From contig NZ_LNTY01000034.1 in the NCBI RefSeq assembly GCF_001559595.1, positions 124,001 through 188,000 on the forward strand: a stretch of DNA of 64,000 bases. The letters run 5' to 3'. Shown here piece by piece: positions 19,658 to 29,782 of this stretch. Source of the DNA: Enterovibrio coralii. Lineage in GTDB: Bacteria > Pseudomonadota > Gammaproteobacteria > Enterobacterales > Vibrionaceae. Every line of letters starts with the position of its first letter. Positions within the stretch are counted from its first letter, which is position 1. Under the pieces are notes generated by a model, which was not told the origin of the DNA, made no database searches, and was given only the letters and a program-made list of their open reading frames with translations. Made by a program: the position numbers and the translations under genes.

Positions 19658-21286
19658 TTGAAGATTAAACGATTTTTTGCAAAAGACATGCGTACTGCGC
19701 TTGCCGAAGTGAAAGAAGCTCTCGGCTCGGACGCGGTGATCATGTCCAACAAAAAAGTGACCGGTGGTGTCGAAATCGTGGCTGCTGTGGACACTGAAGC
19801 GCCAACCCGTGATACACGCAAAGAAGCTGCGCGTACACAGGTTGCCCAAAGCATGGAGCGCGCTCAGCAAACACGCCGCCTGGCCGAAGATAAAGTGCAC
19901 CTGCGTCGAGACATTAGCAAAGAAGCGGCACGCAAACCTTTGGGCAGTGCATTGGGCAGCAAGTTTTCAAGCTTGCTGGACCGCTACCAGACTCAATTGA
20001 CTGATTCAGACAAAGAGCCAAATGTTGAGCCAGAAGCCGATTCGCTGACAGCACTGTTGGCACGCCAAAACGAAGCGCGTCGTCGTCAGTCAGAGTCGTC
20101 TTATGGCGCGTTGACACAAACGTCATCTCGTCAAAATACCAACGGCTCAAACGGCCAAGGTTACGGTCGTGCGCCGTCGAACAATCAGCAACAAGCGAAA
20201 GGCCAAGAGCTGGATCGTCTCTATCGTCAAAAACGTGACGAGTTGCAGCGACGCGATGAACGTCAGCCGAGTCGTCAGGAGAGCCGTCAAGAAAACCGCC
20301 TAGACAGCACCCGCTACGAAGCGAGAAAGCCCGCGTCACGCCAAAGCGACGAAATTGAAGCGATGCGAAAAGAAATGGCGAGCATTCGTAGCCTTCTAGA
20401 GCACCAACTTTCAGGTCTGATGTGGCAGGAAGTGGAGCGCAAAGAGCCGCTACGTGCCATGCTGATTAAACGCTTGGAAAAGCTCGGTTTGTCACCAGTA
20501 TTGGCGGATCAACTGGCAGGTTACATCCCAGAAGAAACACCACCGAATGAAGCTTGGTCAGAATTGCTCGATTTGCTGGCTGATCAGGTGATCACCTCTA
20601 GCGAAAACCTTTTAGAAACCGGTGGTGTGATCGCGCTTCTTGGTCCAACTGGCGTGGGTAAGACAACCACCATCGCCAAATTGGCCGCAAGAGCAGCGAT
20701 GGACTTTGGTCCAGAAGAAATTGCATTAGTGACCACAGATACCTTCCGTATCGGTGCTCACGAACAGCTCGCAACCTACGGAAGAATCTTAGGTTGCCCT
20801 GTAAAAGTTGCTAAAGATGCCGAGGCTCTTGCCGATATCCTTTATCAGTTACGTCATCGTCGACTGATTCTGTTGGATACTGCGGGTATGGGACAACGGG
20901 ATCTAAGGCTGTCAGAACAATTAGATACTCTGATTCAAAGCAGTGGCTCTCACATTCGGAGCCTACTCGTGTTGCCCGCCACTTCACAACGTCGCGTGTT
21001 ACAAGAGACCATTGATCATTTTCGACGTATCCCGCTGTCGGGATGTGTCCTAACAAAACTGGATGAATCCCTCAGTCTTGGGGAATTATTGAGTGTGACC
21101 ATCGAAAACGCCCTTCCTGTGACGTATTTAGCGGATGGACAGCGAGTGCCAGAAGACATTCGTCAAGCCAGCGGCCGCTATTTAGTCAACAGAGCAAGTG
21201 AACTGATGGATCAAGATTCAGAGCAGCAAAACCATTTCTGGAGTCATGATGTACCAGAGTCGAATGCGGCGGACTTTTATGATTGA
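19658..21286 (+). CDS. flhF: Polar flagellar placement GTPase FlhF
   Basis: FlhF is an SRP-like GTPase that marks the pole where the flagellum is built. The N-terminus (MKIKRFFAKDMRTALAEVKE) is the conserved entry segment. A long basic, Gln/Arg-rich linker covers about 110-240. The NG domain begins near 325 with P loop LLGPTGVGKTTT, then TTDTFRIGAHEQL, LLDTAGMGQ and LTKLDE. The 542 residues are long for the family because of the linker. TTG 19658 is the start, with CAGGA upstream. It overlaps flhG by eight bases. Confidence 0.94.
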   Translation: MKIKRFFAKDMRTALAEVKEALGSDAVIMSNKKVTGGVEIVAAVDTEAPTRDTRKEAARTQVAQSMERAQQTRRLAEDKVHLRRDISKEAARKPLGSALGSKFSSLLDRYQTQLTDSDKEPNVEPEADSLTALLARQNEARRRQSESSYGALTQTSSRQNTNGSNGQGYGRAPSNNQQQAKGQELDRLYRQKRDELQRRDERQPSRQESRQENRLDSTRYEARKPASRQSDEIEAMRKEMASIRSLLEHQLSGLMWQEVERKEPLRAMLIKRLEKLGLSPVLADQLAGYIPEETPPNEAWSELLDLLADQVITSSENLLETGGVIALLGPTGVGKTTTIAKLAARAAMDFGPEEIALVTTDTFRIGAHEQLATYGRILGCPVKVAKDAEALADILYQLRHRRLILLDTAGMGQRDLRLSEQLDTLIQSSGSHIRSLLVLPATSQRRVLQETIDHFRRIPLSGCVLTKLDESLSLGELLSVTIENALPVTYLADGQRVPEDIRQASGRYLVNRASELMDQDSEQQNHFWSHDVPESNAADFYD

Positions 21287-22166
21287 GACAACCATGCATG
21301 ATCAAGCAAGCGGCCTCCGCCGCCTGACAAACCCGACTCGCACAAAAGTAATAACCGTCACTGGTGGTAAGGGCGGTGTAGGTAAAACCAACATTACGTT
21401 GGGTATTGCTGCGTCAATGGCTAAGCAAGGCAAAAAGGTCATGGTACTGGATGCCGATTTAGGCTTGGCGAACGTCGATGTGCTGTTGGGCCTGCGTGTG
21501 GGTAAAAACCTGAGCCATGTTATGCAAGGCGAGTGCGATCTGAAGGACATCATCGTTGAAGGTCCTCATGGTATGCGCATTATTCCTGCGTCTTCCGGTA
21601 TGCGTGGCATGACCGAACTGACACCTGCGCAACACGCGGGCTTGATTCGCGCGTTTGGTACGCTGGACGAAGACGTTGACGTGCTGTTGGTTGATACGGC
21701 GGCGGGTATCTCAGACATGGTTCTGAGTTTTTCTCGTGCCGCGCAAGATGTATTGATCGTGGTATGTGATGAGCCTACTTCCATCACAGATGCCTACGCG
21801 TTAATCAAGCTCCTAAGCCGTGAGCACGGTGTCACTCGATTCAAAGTCGTTGCAAATATGGTCAGAAGTTACCGCGAGGGTCGAGATTTATTCACAAAAT
21901 TAACTCGGGTAACAGAAAGATTTTTAAATGCTAATCTAGAATTAGTAGCATGTGTCCCATTAGATGAACGTGTGCGTCAATCTGTGAAGAAGCAAAAAGT
22001 GGTTGTAGATGCGTTTCCAAAGGCTCCAGCTGCACTTGCTCTTAACGCATTGGCAAACAAAGCACTAACGTGGCCAGTGCCTAGAAACCCGGGTGGGCAT
22101 TTAGAGTTTTTCGTAGAACGATTGCTCGTCCGAGACGAAGTGACGGGAGATTATCTCGGTGAATAG
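21279..22166 (+). CDS. flhG: Flagellar number regulator FlhG (FleN/MinD-like ATPase)
   Basis: FlhG limits polar flagellar number by opposing FlhF and restraining FlrA activity. The 295 residues include a deviant Walker A KGGVGKTN, the LDADLGLANVDVLLGL switch and DTAAGISDMV. They end in an amphipathic C-terminal membrane-targeting helix (LEFFVERLL). ATG 21279 gives a family-like N-terminus with HDQASGLRRL; an in-frame upstream start at 21246 would only extend into flhF. It overlaps fliA by eight bases. Confidence 0.94.
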   Translation: MIETTMHDQASGLRRLTNPTRTKVITVTGGKGGVGKTNITLGIAASMAKQGKKVMVLDADLGLANVDVLLGLRVGKNLSHVMQGECDLKDIIVEGPHGMRIIPASSGMRGMTELTPAQHAGLIRAFGTLDEDVDVLLVDTAAGISDMVLSFSRAAQDVLIVVCDEPTSITDAYALIKLLSREHGVTRFKVVANMVRSYREGRDLFTKLTRVTERFLNANLELVACVPLDERVRQSVKKQKVVVDAFPKAPAALALNALANKALTWPVPRNPGGHLEFFVERLLVRDEVTGDYLGE

Positions 22167-22881
22167 GACGCTCACCTACAGTAGGAGTGGCGCATCAACG
22201 GAAACAGTGTTTGAGCAATATTCGACGTTAGTTAAGCGGATTGCTCATCATTTGATTTCACGTTTGCCTCCTAATGTACAGGTAGAAGATCTTATTCAAG
22301 CAGGCATGGTTGGTTTGCTTGAAGCGCAGCAAAACTACGACCCTTCAAAAGGGGCGAGTTTTGAAACGTATGCGGGCATCCGTATTCGTGGAGCGATGCT
22401 CGACGACATTCGCAAAGGCGATTGGGTGCCAAGATCGGTACATAAAAACAACCGCCAGATCAGCGAAGTGATTTCGCAACTGGAAGGTGAGTTGGGCAGA
22501 GACCCAAACGACAAAGAGATTGCAAAGCGTTTAGGAATGAGCTTGGACCAATATTACCAAGCGCAAAATGACATCAACGCAGGGCGTTTGATTGGCATCG
22601 AAGACCTAGGCGTTTCAGAAGATGCTTTCATGACTGAAAGTCATCGCGACGAAAATCTTCCCTTTGAGGAAGTCGCCGAAGATAGTTTTAAGGGTCATTT
22701 GGCCAATGCTATCCGAGGACTTCCTGAAAGAGAGGCTTTGGTTCTCTCTCTCTACTACGATGAGGAACTTAACCTCAAAGAGATAGGGGCCATTATTGGG
22801 GTTAGCGAATCCCGAGTTTGCCAGATTCAAAATCAGGCAATGCAGCGGTTACGGACCAAGCTATCCGCTTGGTCAAAGTAA
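22159..22881 (+). CDS. fliA: RNA polymerase sigma-28 factor FliA
   Basis: FliA transcribes late flagellar genes (alternative flagellins, motor proteins, anti-sigma FlgM). The 240 residues have region 2 (ARIRGAMLDDIRKGDW-type segment GIRIRGAMLDDIRKGDWVPR), region 3 and a region 4 helix-turn-helix (LKEIGAIIGVSESRVCQIQN). Start is GTG 22159, overlapping flhG. Position after flhG is standard. Confidence 0.95.
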   Translation: MNRTLTYSRSGASTETVFEQYSTLVKRIAHHLISRLPPNVQVEDLIQAGMVGLLEAQQNYDPSKGASFETYAGIRIRGAMLDDIRKGDWVPRSVHKNNRQISEVISQLEGELGRDPNDKEIAKRLGMSLDQYYQAQNDINAGRLIGIEDLGVSEDAFMTESHRDENLPFEEVAEDSFKGHLANAIRGLPEREALVLSLYYDEELNLKEIGAIIGVSESRVCQIQNQAMQRLRTKLSAWSK

Positions 22882-22918
22882 GTTTTTAAAATTATAAGGG
22901 ACCTCACCGGAGGCAACT

Positions 22919-23299
22919 TTGGACACAAACATGAAAATCCTCGTTGTTGATGACTTTTCAACAATGCGACGTATCGTTAAGAACCTCCTTCGTGATCTGG
23001 GTTTCAACAATACCGTTGAAGCAGATGACGGCCTAACAGCACTGCCAATCTTGAAGAAAGGCGGTATTGATTTTGTCGTAACTGACTGGAACATGCCTGG
23101 TATGCAAGGTATTGACCTGCTCAAGACAATTCGTGCTGACGATGAATTGAAGCACCTCCCAGTGCTGATGATCACGGCGGAAGCGAAACGTGAGCAGATC
23201 GTTGAAGCCGCACAGGCGGGTGTTAACGGTTACATCGTTAAGCCATTTACTGCTGCGACGCTGAAAGAGAAGCTGGATAAGATTTTCGAACGCATGTGA
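22919..23299 (+). CDS. cheY: Chemotaxis response regulator CheY
   Basis: CheY, phosphorylated by CheA, binds FliM and changes motor direction. The receiver domain has the acidic pocket DD, phospho-acceptor D56 in [13 protein letters not shown] in MITAEAK and K in YIVKPF. TTG 22919 is chosen because GGAGG lies five bases upstream; ATG 22931 would be 17 bases away. The protein is closest in kind to the CheY of the main Vibrio flagellar cluster (CheY3 of V. cholerae). Confidence 0.95.
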   Translation: MDTNMKILVVDDFSTMRRIVKNLLRDLGFNNTVEADDGLTALPILKKGGIDFVVTDWNMPGMQGIDLLKTIRADDELKHLPVLMITAEAKREQIVEAAQAGVNGYIVKPFTAATLKEKLDKIFERM

Positions 23300-23334
23300 T
23301 TTACTTCTTCGCGCAGTGAAGGACTATTAAAACG

Positions 23335-24057
23335 ATGATAACACTCGACCAAGCTAAAGAATTGGTCAGTTTGCTCGAAGAAGGGAATCAGGATGGCGCG
23401 GAGGAGCTGTTGGTTAAGATCACCAGTGATTCGCGCAATCCACTCTTCAATGAAGTAGGAAAACTGACCCGGCAACTGCACGATTCACTCGCTAATTTTC
23501 GTTTGGATCCTCGTGTCAGTGATTTGGCGACCAGCGAAATCCCAGATGCGAAAGATCGTCTGAATTTTGTTATGGAAAAAACGGAGCTTGCAGCTAACCG
23601 CACCATGGATGCGGTTGAAGCAACGCTGCCGATTGCCGACAACCTGCAAGAATGTCTCACTCAAGTTCGTCCTCAATGGAATAACTTGATGGGTGGCAAA
23701 ATCGACATTGAGAGCTTTAAACAGCTTTGCCATCAAATTGATGGGCTGTTGACGCAAGTCGAAGGTGATACCACCAAACTTCAAGGCCAATTAACTGAAA
23801 TCTTGATGGCACAGGACTTCCAAGACCTTACCGGTCAGGTCATCCGACGCGTTATCGAGTTAGTACAAGAAGTCGAGAAGCAACTGGTAGAAATCCTCAC
23901 TGCGTTTGGTTTGGATGAAGACCAACAAGTAGAAACAGAACAACAATCTGGTATCGAGGCCGAAGGTCCAGTTATCTCTGAACAGCAGCGTCAAGAAAAA
24001 CAAGTGATGCAAAGTCAGGATGACGTGGATGATTTGCTTTCCAGCCTTGGCTTTTAG
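23335..24057 (+). CDS. cheZ: Chemotaxis protein phosphatase CheZ
   Basis: CheZ dephosphorylates CheY-P. The 240-residue protein is a long helical hairpin. The catalytic region LMAQDFQDLTGQVIRRVIEL contains the conserved Asp and Gln. The C-terminal peptide DDVDDLLSSLGF is the CheY-binding tail. It lies between cheY and cheA, nine bases before cheA. Confidence 0.95.
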   Translation: MITLDQAKELVSLLEEGNQDGAEELLVKITSDSRNPLFNEVGKLTRQLHDSLANFRLDPRVSDLATSEIPDAKDRLNFVMEKTELAANRTMDAVEATLPIADNLQECLTQVRPQWNNLMGGKIDIESFKQLCHQIDGLLTQVEGDTTKLQGQLTEILMAQDFQDLTGQVIRRVIELVQEVEKQLVEILTAFGLDEDQQVETEQQSGIEAEGPVISEQQRQEKQVMQSQDDVDDLLSSLGF

Positions 24058-24066
24058 GGGTGAGTT

Positions 24067-26216
24067 ATGAGCTTTGAAATGGATGAAGAAATCCTGCAGG
24101 ACTTTTTGATCGAAGCAGGTGAAATTCTGGAGTTGTTGTCTGAGCAATTGGTTGATCTGGAGAAAACGCCAGAAGACCGGGATTTGCTCAACGCGATCTT
24201 CCGTGGATTCCACACGGTTAAAGGTGGTGCGGGCTTTTTATCACTCACCGAGTTAGTTGATACTTGCCACGGTGCGGAAAACGTTTTCGATAACCTGCGA
24301 AATGGCGGTCGTGAACTAACGCCTGAGGTGATGGATACCATCCTTCAAGCACTTGATACCGTTAACGAACAGTTCGCTTGTGTTCAAGAACGTGAGCCTG
24401 CACCTGCGGCAGACCCTGCGCTGTTGGAAGCATTGCACAAATACAGCAGCCCGGCGAGTGCAGATGAAGCAGCAGAAGCTGTTGCCCCAGAACCAGAACC
24501 AGAACCTGAGCCGGAACCAGAACCAGAAGCCATCCCTGAGCCGCCAGCGGCAGAAGGCGGTGATGCTATCGCCGGTGACTCTGTTGACGAAATTACGGAC
24601 GATGAATTCGACCGTCTCCTCGATCAGCTGCATGGTTCAGGTAAAGGGCCAGCTGCCGGAAATGCGGCACCAGAAGCGAGTGCTGCGCCTGCATCTGATG
24701 GCGACATTACCGACGATGAATTCGAAAAACTGTTAGACGACCTGCATGGTTCCGGTAAAGGACCAGCTGCAGGCGGTGCTGCAACGCCTCCACCGCAAAA
24801 TGCTTCGGTTGAAAGTCCTGACAGTGACGAAATCACAGACGACGAATTTGAAAAACTGTTGGATGAACTGCATGGCAAAGGCAAGAGCCCTATAGCCGGT
24901 GGAGCACCAGCACCTGCTGCGCCAAAAGCAGAACCTGCACCTGCGCCGAAACCAGCACCTGCACCTAAAGCAGAAGCACCGGCAGCGAAACCGCCTGCGC
25001 CAGCGGCAAAACCGCCAGCAAAAGCGGAAGAGAAAAAGCCGCCTGCCCCTCAAGCTGAACAGACTGTACGTGTAAACACCTCAACCCTCGACACTATCAT
25101 GAACATGGTGGGTGAGTTGGTTCTGGTACGTAACCGTCTCGTGAGTTTGGGCGCAAACAGCGACGACGAAAACATGGCGAAAGCGGTAACCAACCTCGAC
25201 GTTGTTACTGCTGACCTGCAGGGTGCTGTTATGCAGACCCGCATGCAGCCAATTAAGAAGGTTTTCGGCCGTTTCCCTCGCGTTGTTCGTGACTTGGCGC
25301 GAAGTCTGAAAAAAGACATCGTGCTGGAAATGCGCGGTGAAGAAACCGATCTGGATAAAAACCTGGTTGAGGCACTCGCAGACCCAATGGTTCACTTGGT
25401 GCGTAACTCGGTTGACCACGGTATCGAAATGCCAGATAAGCGTGAAGCCAACGGCAAACCACGAACAGGTACCGTTACTCTGGCAGCATCCCAAGAGGGG
25501 GATCACATCCTCCTCACCATCGAAGATGACGGTGGCGGTATGGATGCAGAGAAACTGCGTGGCATTGCGGTTGAGCGCGGTGTAATGGATGCAGATGCAG
25601 CAGCGCGACTGACCGACACTGAAGCGTTTAACCTGATCTTTGCGCCAGGTTTCTCAACCAAGACTGAGATTTCAGATATCTCTGGTCGTGGTGTGGGTAT
25701 GGACGTTGTTAAAACGGCAATTACTCAGTTAAACGGCACCATTTCAATCGACTCAGAGCTAGGTCGCGGTACGATCATTTCAATCAAGGTACCATTGACG
25801 CTGGCAATTCTGCCAACGCTGATGGTAGGCGTGGGTAACAACCCGTTTGCGTTCCCATTATCGAATGTGAATGAAATCATCAGCCTTGATTTGTCGAAAA
25901 CAAACACCGTTGACGGACAATTGACGCTTATCGTTCGTGAAAAAGCGATTCCTCTGTTCTACCTGCAAGACTGGCTGTGTCCAGGACGCGGAACAACAAA
26001 CAGAGAAAGCGGTCACGTGGTTATCGTTCAAATGGGCCATCAGCCAGTCGCGTTTGTTGTTGATTCTTTGATTGGCCAAGAAGAAGTGGTTATCAAACCT
26101 CTGGACGAATTGCTGCAAGGTACGCCTGGATGGCGGGTGCGACAATCACCAGTGATGGTCACATTGCGTTGATCCTCGATGTGCCAAACCTGCTTAAGCG
26201 TTACGCAGGTCGATAA
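24067..26216 (+). CDS. cheA: Chemotaxis histidine kinase CheA (one-base deletion near the 3' end)
   Basis: CheA is the sensor kinase of the chemoreceptor array. Domains in order: P1 with phospho-His H49 (FRGFHTVKGGAGFL); a Pro/Glu tract; three copies of a DEITDDEFxxLLDxLHG motif starting at residues 174, 212 and 254; an Ala/Pro/Lys linker; dimerisation (NTSTLDTIMNMVGELVLVRN); ATPase (NSVDHG, DDGGGMD, GRGVGMDVV); and a CheW-like domain. As written the frame stops at 26172. CCTGGATGGCG near 26130 should read CCTGGTATGGCG. The corrected frame runs MAGATITSDGHIALILDVPN to the stop at 26216, the normal CheA end. Only the last residues are affected. No clear P2 domain is seen. Confidence 0.93.
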
Positions 26217-26232
26217 TTAAAAAAGGAATGAT

Positions 26233-27384
26233 ATGGCAGTGAAAGTTTTGGTGGTGGACGATTCCAGTTTTTTCCGCCGCCGAGTTAGTGAAATTATTAA
26301 CGGGGACCCTCGCCTTCAAGTCATTGACTGTGCAGTCAATGGCAAAGAGGCTGTTGAAAAGGCAGCTCAGCTAAAACCAGACGTTATCACGATGGACATT
26401 GAAATGCCGGTGATGGACGGGATCACTGCAGTTCGCGAGATCATGCAATCGAACCCGACACCTATTTTGATGTTTTCTTCGCTCACTCATGACGGAGCAA
26501 AAGCGACGCTGGATGCGCTGGATGCCGGGGCTCTCGACTTCCTGCCAAAGAAATTCGAAGACATCGCTCGCAACCGAGATGAAGCCGTCACGTTGCTTCA
26601 GCAACGTGTGAGTGAAATCGCGCGTAAGCGTGCGTTTATGCGCCGACCAGCGATTGCACCTGTGAAAACTGCTGCAGCGACGACCGCTGCAGCACCTTCT
26701 TCGTCTCAGCGTGCGCCTGTGCGTGCGATGGCGAGCGGTGCTGCGACAGCAACTGCACCGGCTCCACGCGCACCTTCGGCTCCTTCTCGTTTTAAGGCAA
26801 GTGGAAAACGCTATCAGCTTGTGGCTATCGGTACATCAACCGGTGGTCCTGTTGCACTTCAGAAAGTGCTCAGTGCATTGCCAGCGAATTTCCCGTTGCC
26901 TATTTTGTTAATTCAACACATGCCTTCTACTTTCACGGCTGCATTTGCACAGCGTCTGAATGGACTTTGCAAAATCAGTGTGAAAGAAGCACAAGATGGT
27001 GAACCATTGAAAGCAGGTACCGCTTATTTGGCACCTGGCGGTATGCAAATGATGATCGATGGACGCGCTGGGGCGACCCGTGTGAAAATCATCGATGGTG
27101 GCGACCGCATGAATTACAAACCTTGTGTTGATGTGACATTTGGCTCTGCTGCCAATATTTATGGCGACAAAGTGTTGTCAATGGTATTGACCGGAATGGG
27201 TGCTGATGGTCGCGACGGAGCGAGATTGCTCAAGCAACATGGCTCTACGGTATGGGCGCAGGATGAAGAAAGCTGCGTGGTATACGGTATGCCGCAAGCG
27301 GTTGCTAAAGCAGGTATCTCCACCGAAGACCTTCCACTTGACCGCATCTCTGAGCGCATTCTTGTAGAGCTCAATCTGGTATAA
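26233..27384 (+). CDS. cheB: Chemotaxis protein-glutamate methylesterase CheB
   Basis: CheB removes methyl groups from chemoreceptors during adaptation. The 383 residues have a receiver domain with D55 ([13 protein letters not shown]), an Ala/Pro/Ser-rich linker (about 140-185) and a C-terminal esterase with the catalytic Ser in [13 protein letters not shown], His in [10 protein letters not shown] and Asp in [13 protein letters not shown]. It lies 16 bases after the corrected end of cheA. Confidence 0.95.
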   Translation: MAVKVLVVDDSSFFRRRVSEIINGDPRLQVIDCAVNGKEAVEKAAQLKPDVITMDIEMPVMDGITAVREIMQSNPTPILMFSSLTHDGAKATLDALDAGALDFLPKKFEDIARNRDEAVTLLQQRVSEIARKRAFMRRPAIAPVKTAAATTAAAPSSSQRAPVRAMASGAATATAPAPRAPSAPSRFKASGKRYQLVAIGTSTGGPVALQKVLSALPANFPLPILLIQHMPSTFTAAFAQRLNGLCKISVKEAQDGEPLKAGTAYLAPGGMQMMIDGRAGATRVKIIDGGDRMNYKPCVDVTFGSAANIYGDKVLSMVLTGMGADGRDGARLLKQHGSTVWAQDEESCVVYGMPQAVAKAGISTEDLPLDRISERILVELNLV

Positions 27385-27393
27385 GGAGCGGCT

Positions 27394-28173
27394 GTGATAG
27401 TCTGGAGCATTGCAAACCAGAAAGGGGGCGTGGGGAAAACAACCACAACGATTACCCTTGCTGGGCTTCTCAGCGAAAAGAACAAGCGTGTATTGTTGAT
27501 CGACACCGATCCTCACGCTTCGCTGACGACCTATCTGAATTACGATTCGGAGAAGTTGTCACATACCCTGTTTGATTTATTTCAGCTTCAGACCATTAAC
27601 CGTGACACGGTTAAGCCCCTTATCCTGAAAACCGAATACAAAAACCTCGATTTGTTGCCTTCACATATGTCGTTGGCAACGCTAGATCGCGCAATGGGAA
27701 ACCGAGGTGGCATGGGCTTGATGTTGAAAAAAACATTGGCCTGCCTCGAAGGCGAATATGACTACGCACTCATTGACTGTCCACCAATTTTGGGCGTGAT
27801 GATGGTGAATGCGCTGGCTGCAAGCAATCGTATTCTTATCCCTGTTCAAACCGAGTTCCTCGCGATGAAAGGCTTGGAGCGTATGGTGCGCACGTTGCAA
27901 ATCATGCAGAAGTCGAGAAGCTCTGCATTCAAGGTTTGCATCATTCCGACCATGTACGACAAGCGCACGCGCGCCTCTCTTGAGACGTTGCAAGAACTGA
28001 AAGTGCGTTATCCCGACCAGGTTTGGACATCTGCGGTTCCGATTGATACTAAATTCCGTGATGCGAGCTTGAAGCACATGCCGCCATCGTATTACGCGAA
28101 AAATTGTCGTGGCGTCTTTGCATATAAAACGCTGCTCTCTTATTTGGAGCGACTCGAACAGGATGAAAGATAG
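27394..28173 (+). CDS. parC: ParA-like ATPase ParC, chemotaxis array positioning
   Basis: ParC is the ParA/MinD-family ATPase that positions chemotaxis arrays at the old pole in vibrios, through HubP and ParP. The 259 residues have a deviant Walker A (NQKGGVGKTTTTITL), switch I LIDTDPHASLT and switch II ALIDCPPILG. It is not a chromosome ParA: there is no N-terminal DNA-binding extension and no parB, and it sits between cheB and parP. Start GTG 27394 has AGGAG upstream. Confidence 0.92.
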   Translation: MIVWSIANQKGGVGKTTTTITLAGLLSEKNKRVLLIDTDPHASLTTYLNYDSEKLSHTLFDLFQLQTINRDTVKPLILKTEYKNLDLLPSHMSLATLDRAMGNRGGMGLMLKKTLACLEGEYDYALIDCPPILGVMMVNALAASNRILIPVQTEFLAMKGLERMVRTLQIMQKSRSSAFKVCIIPTMYDKRTRASLETLQELKVRYPDQVWTSAVPIDTKFRDASLKHMPPSYYAKNCRGVFAYKTLLSYLERLEQDER

Positions 28174-29269
28174 CCGTGCCGTGTCCAGTGTTCAGGCATT
28201 GGATGATTACTTTGATGCGCTGTTGGATGAAGATGAACATCCCCAGTTAGCAGACACGGATGCTGAGCCACTATTAACGGATGCAGCACTGGATGTTGCA
28301 CCCCAATTAAAAGCTGTCGCAATGGAGCCCGTTGAGAAATTCAGCGGCGCGACACTGACAAAAGAACAACGCGACTTGTCTTCAGTCGAAAAGCTGCTCA
28401 GTCAATTGCAGCTTGATGAAGACATGGAAGTGGAAGTGGAAGTGGTGGAAACCACAGAAACAATGGTGGAGACACAAACTGACATTGAAGTGTCAGTGGC
28501 GGTTGAAACCGAGCTAGAAACACATGTCGAAACGCTCACTGACGTTGCTGTAGAGCAAGACGTCGTGGTTGAGACGGAAGTTGTCGAAGCTGTTGACACT
28601 GAAGTGGCTATTGAGACCGAAACGGTGCTTGAAGAGCCGCAAGTGATAGAAGAGCTTGCAACTGAAACGCTAGAAGCGGAAGCGGTTTACGTTGAAGAAA
28701 CCGTGACGGTTGAAGAAGAGGTCGTTGTTGATGCGACGTCCGACGTTGATACCGATACCGAGATGGAAACCGAAAGTGCGGTCGAAGAAGAGACGTCACC
28801 GCCATGGAAAAACATCGTTCCTGAACATGGCTTTCAGGTGTTGTTTTTCGAATCTTTCGGTGTGACATATGCGGTACCACTGGCAGAACTCGGTGGTATT
28901 CACAAGCTAGAAGAGTGCAATCACCTGATCGGTCGCCCAGATTGGTATTTGGGCTTACAGACCGAACGTGAGCAGCAACTCGATGTGGTGGATACCGCGA
29001 AATGGGTGATGCCAGAAAAAATAACAGATAACAGCCATCGCGACGGCTATAGTTATATTGTGCTCTTGGGTGACAGTAAATGGGGCTTGGCTTGCAACGC
29101 TCTACTAGGGACAGAATCACTCAATGGCGAACAAGTGCGATGGCGTGAGCAAGCAGGTAAACGACCTTGGCTCGCAGGATTGGTAAAACAGAAAATGTGT
29201 GCACTGATCCATGTAGAGGCGTTGGTTACCATGCTTAATCAAGGTATTGATGCCAATGCGTTGGCGTAG
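28163..29269 (+). CDS. parP: ParP, CheW-domain protein linking ParC and CheA
   Basis: ParP holds chemotaxis arrays at the pole by binding ParC and CheA. ATG 28163 overlaps the parC end by 11 bases. Residues 1-85 are acidic. About residues 88-212 are a low-complexity tract made almost only of Val, Glu and Thr (for example VVETEVVEAVDTEVAIETET). The C-terminal domain from about 225 is CheW-like (GFQVLFFESFGVTYAVPLAE, ending LIHVEALVTMLNQ). The linker's composition is unusual. The N-terminal boundary of a ParC-binding part cannot be placed from sequence. Confidence 0.88.
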   Translation: MKDSRAVSSVQALDDYFDALLDEDEHPQLADTDAEPLLTDAALDVAPQLKAVAMEPVEKFSGATLTKEQRDLSSVEKLLSQLQLDEDMEVEVEVVETTETMVETQTDIEVSVAVETELETHVETLTDVAVEQDVVVETEVVEAVDTEVAIETETVLEEPQVIEELATETLEAEAVYVEETVTVEEEVVVDATSDVDTDTEMETESAVEEETSPPWKNIVPEHGFQVLFFESFGVTYAVPLAELGGIHKLEECNHLIGRPDWYLGLQTEREQQLDVVDTAKWVMPEKITDNSHRDGYSYIVLLGDSKWGLACNALLGTESLNGEQVRWREQAGKRPWLAGLVKQKMCALIHVEALVTMLNQGIDANALA

Positions 29270-29293
29270 CACAGCACGTAAAGAGGAAAATAA

Positions 29294-29782
29294 ATGTCTC
29301 AGGTAGCTGAAGTCCAAAAAGAAAACGTGAATGACGAGGTCCTGCAGTGGGTGACCTTCCAGCTGGAAGACGAAACCTATGGCATTAATGTCATGCAGGT
29401 GCGAGAAGTATTGCGCTATACCGAAATTGCCCCTGTACCCGGTGCGCCGGATTATGTACTTGGCATCATTAACCTTCGCGGTAATGTTGTTACGGTTATC
29501 GACACGCGCTCCCGTTTCGGTCTGATGCAGGGTGAAGTAACGGATAACACGCGTGTTATCGTTATCGAAGCTGAATCTCAGGTTATCGGCATCATGGTCG
29601 ATAGCGTTGCTGAAGTGGTTTACCTCAAAACCTCTGAAATCGATACCACACCAAGCGTGGGTACTGACGAAAGCGCGAAGTTTATTCAAGGCGTAAGCAA
29701 CCGCAACGGTAACCTGTTGATCCTGGTTGATCTGAATAAACTGCTCTCTGACGAAGAGTGGTCTGATATGGCCATGCTGTAA
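29294..29782 (+). CDS. cheW: Chemotaxis coupling protein CheW
   Basis: CheW couples receptors to CheA. The 162 residues form one CheW domain (WVTFQLEDETYGINVMQVRE, then PDYVLGIINLRGNVVTVIDT and NRNGNLLILVDLNKLL). It is preceded by GAGGAAA and ends in a TAATG overlap with fipA. Confidence 0.95.
   Translation: MSQVAEVQKENVNDEVLQWVTFQLEDETYGINVMQVREVLRYTEIAPVPGAPDYVLGIINLRGNVVTVIDTRSRFGLMQGEVTDNTRVIVIEAESQVIGIMVDSVAEVVYLKTSEIDTTPSVGTDESAKFIQGVSNRNGNLLILVDLNKLLSDEEWSDMAML

Noticed and set aside
1237-26216. Programmed frameshifting as an explanation for the broken flagellar genes
   Set aside because: The break sites share no slippery heptamer or common downstream structure, and similar breaks occur in unrelated genes (ccmE, ccmF, yadS, M16 peptidase).
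28402-28599. Ser/Thr/Val repeat protein on the minus strand
   Set aside because: It is a shadow of the parP Val/Glu/Thr linker.
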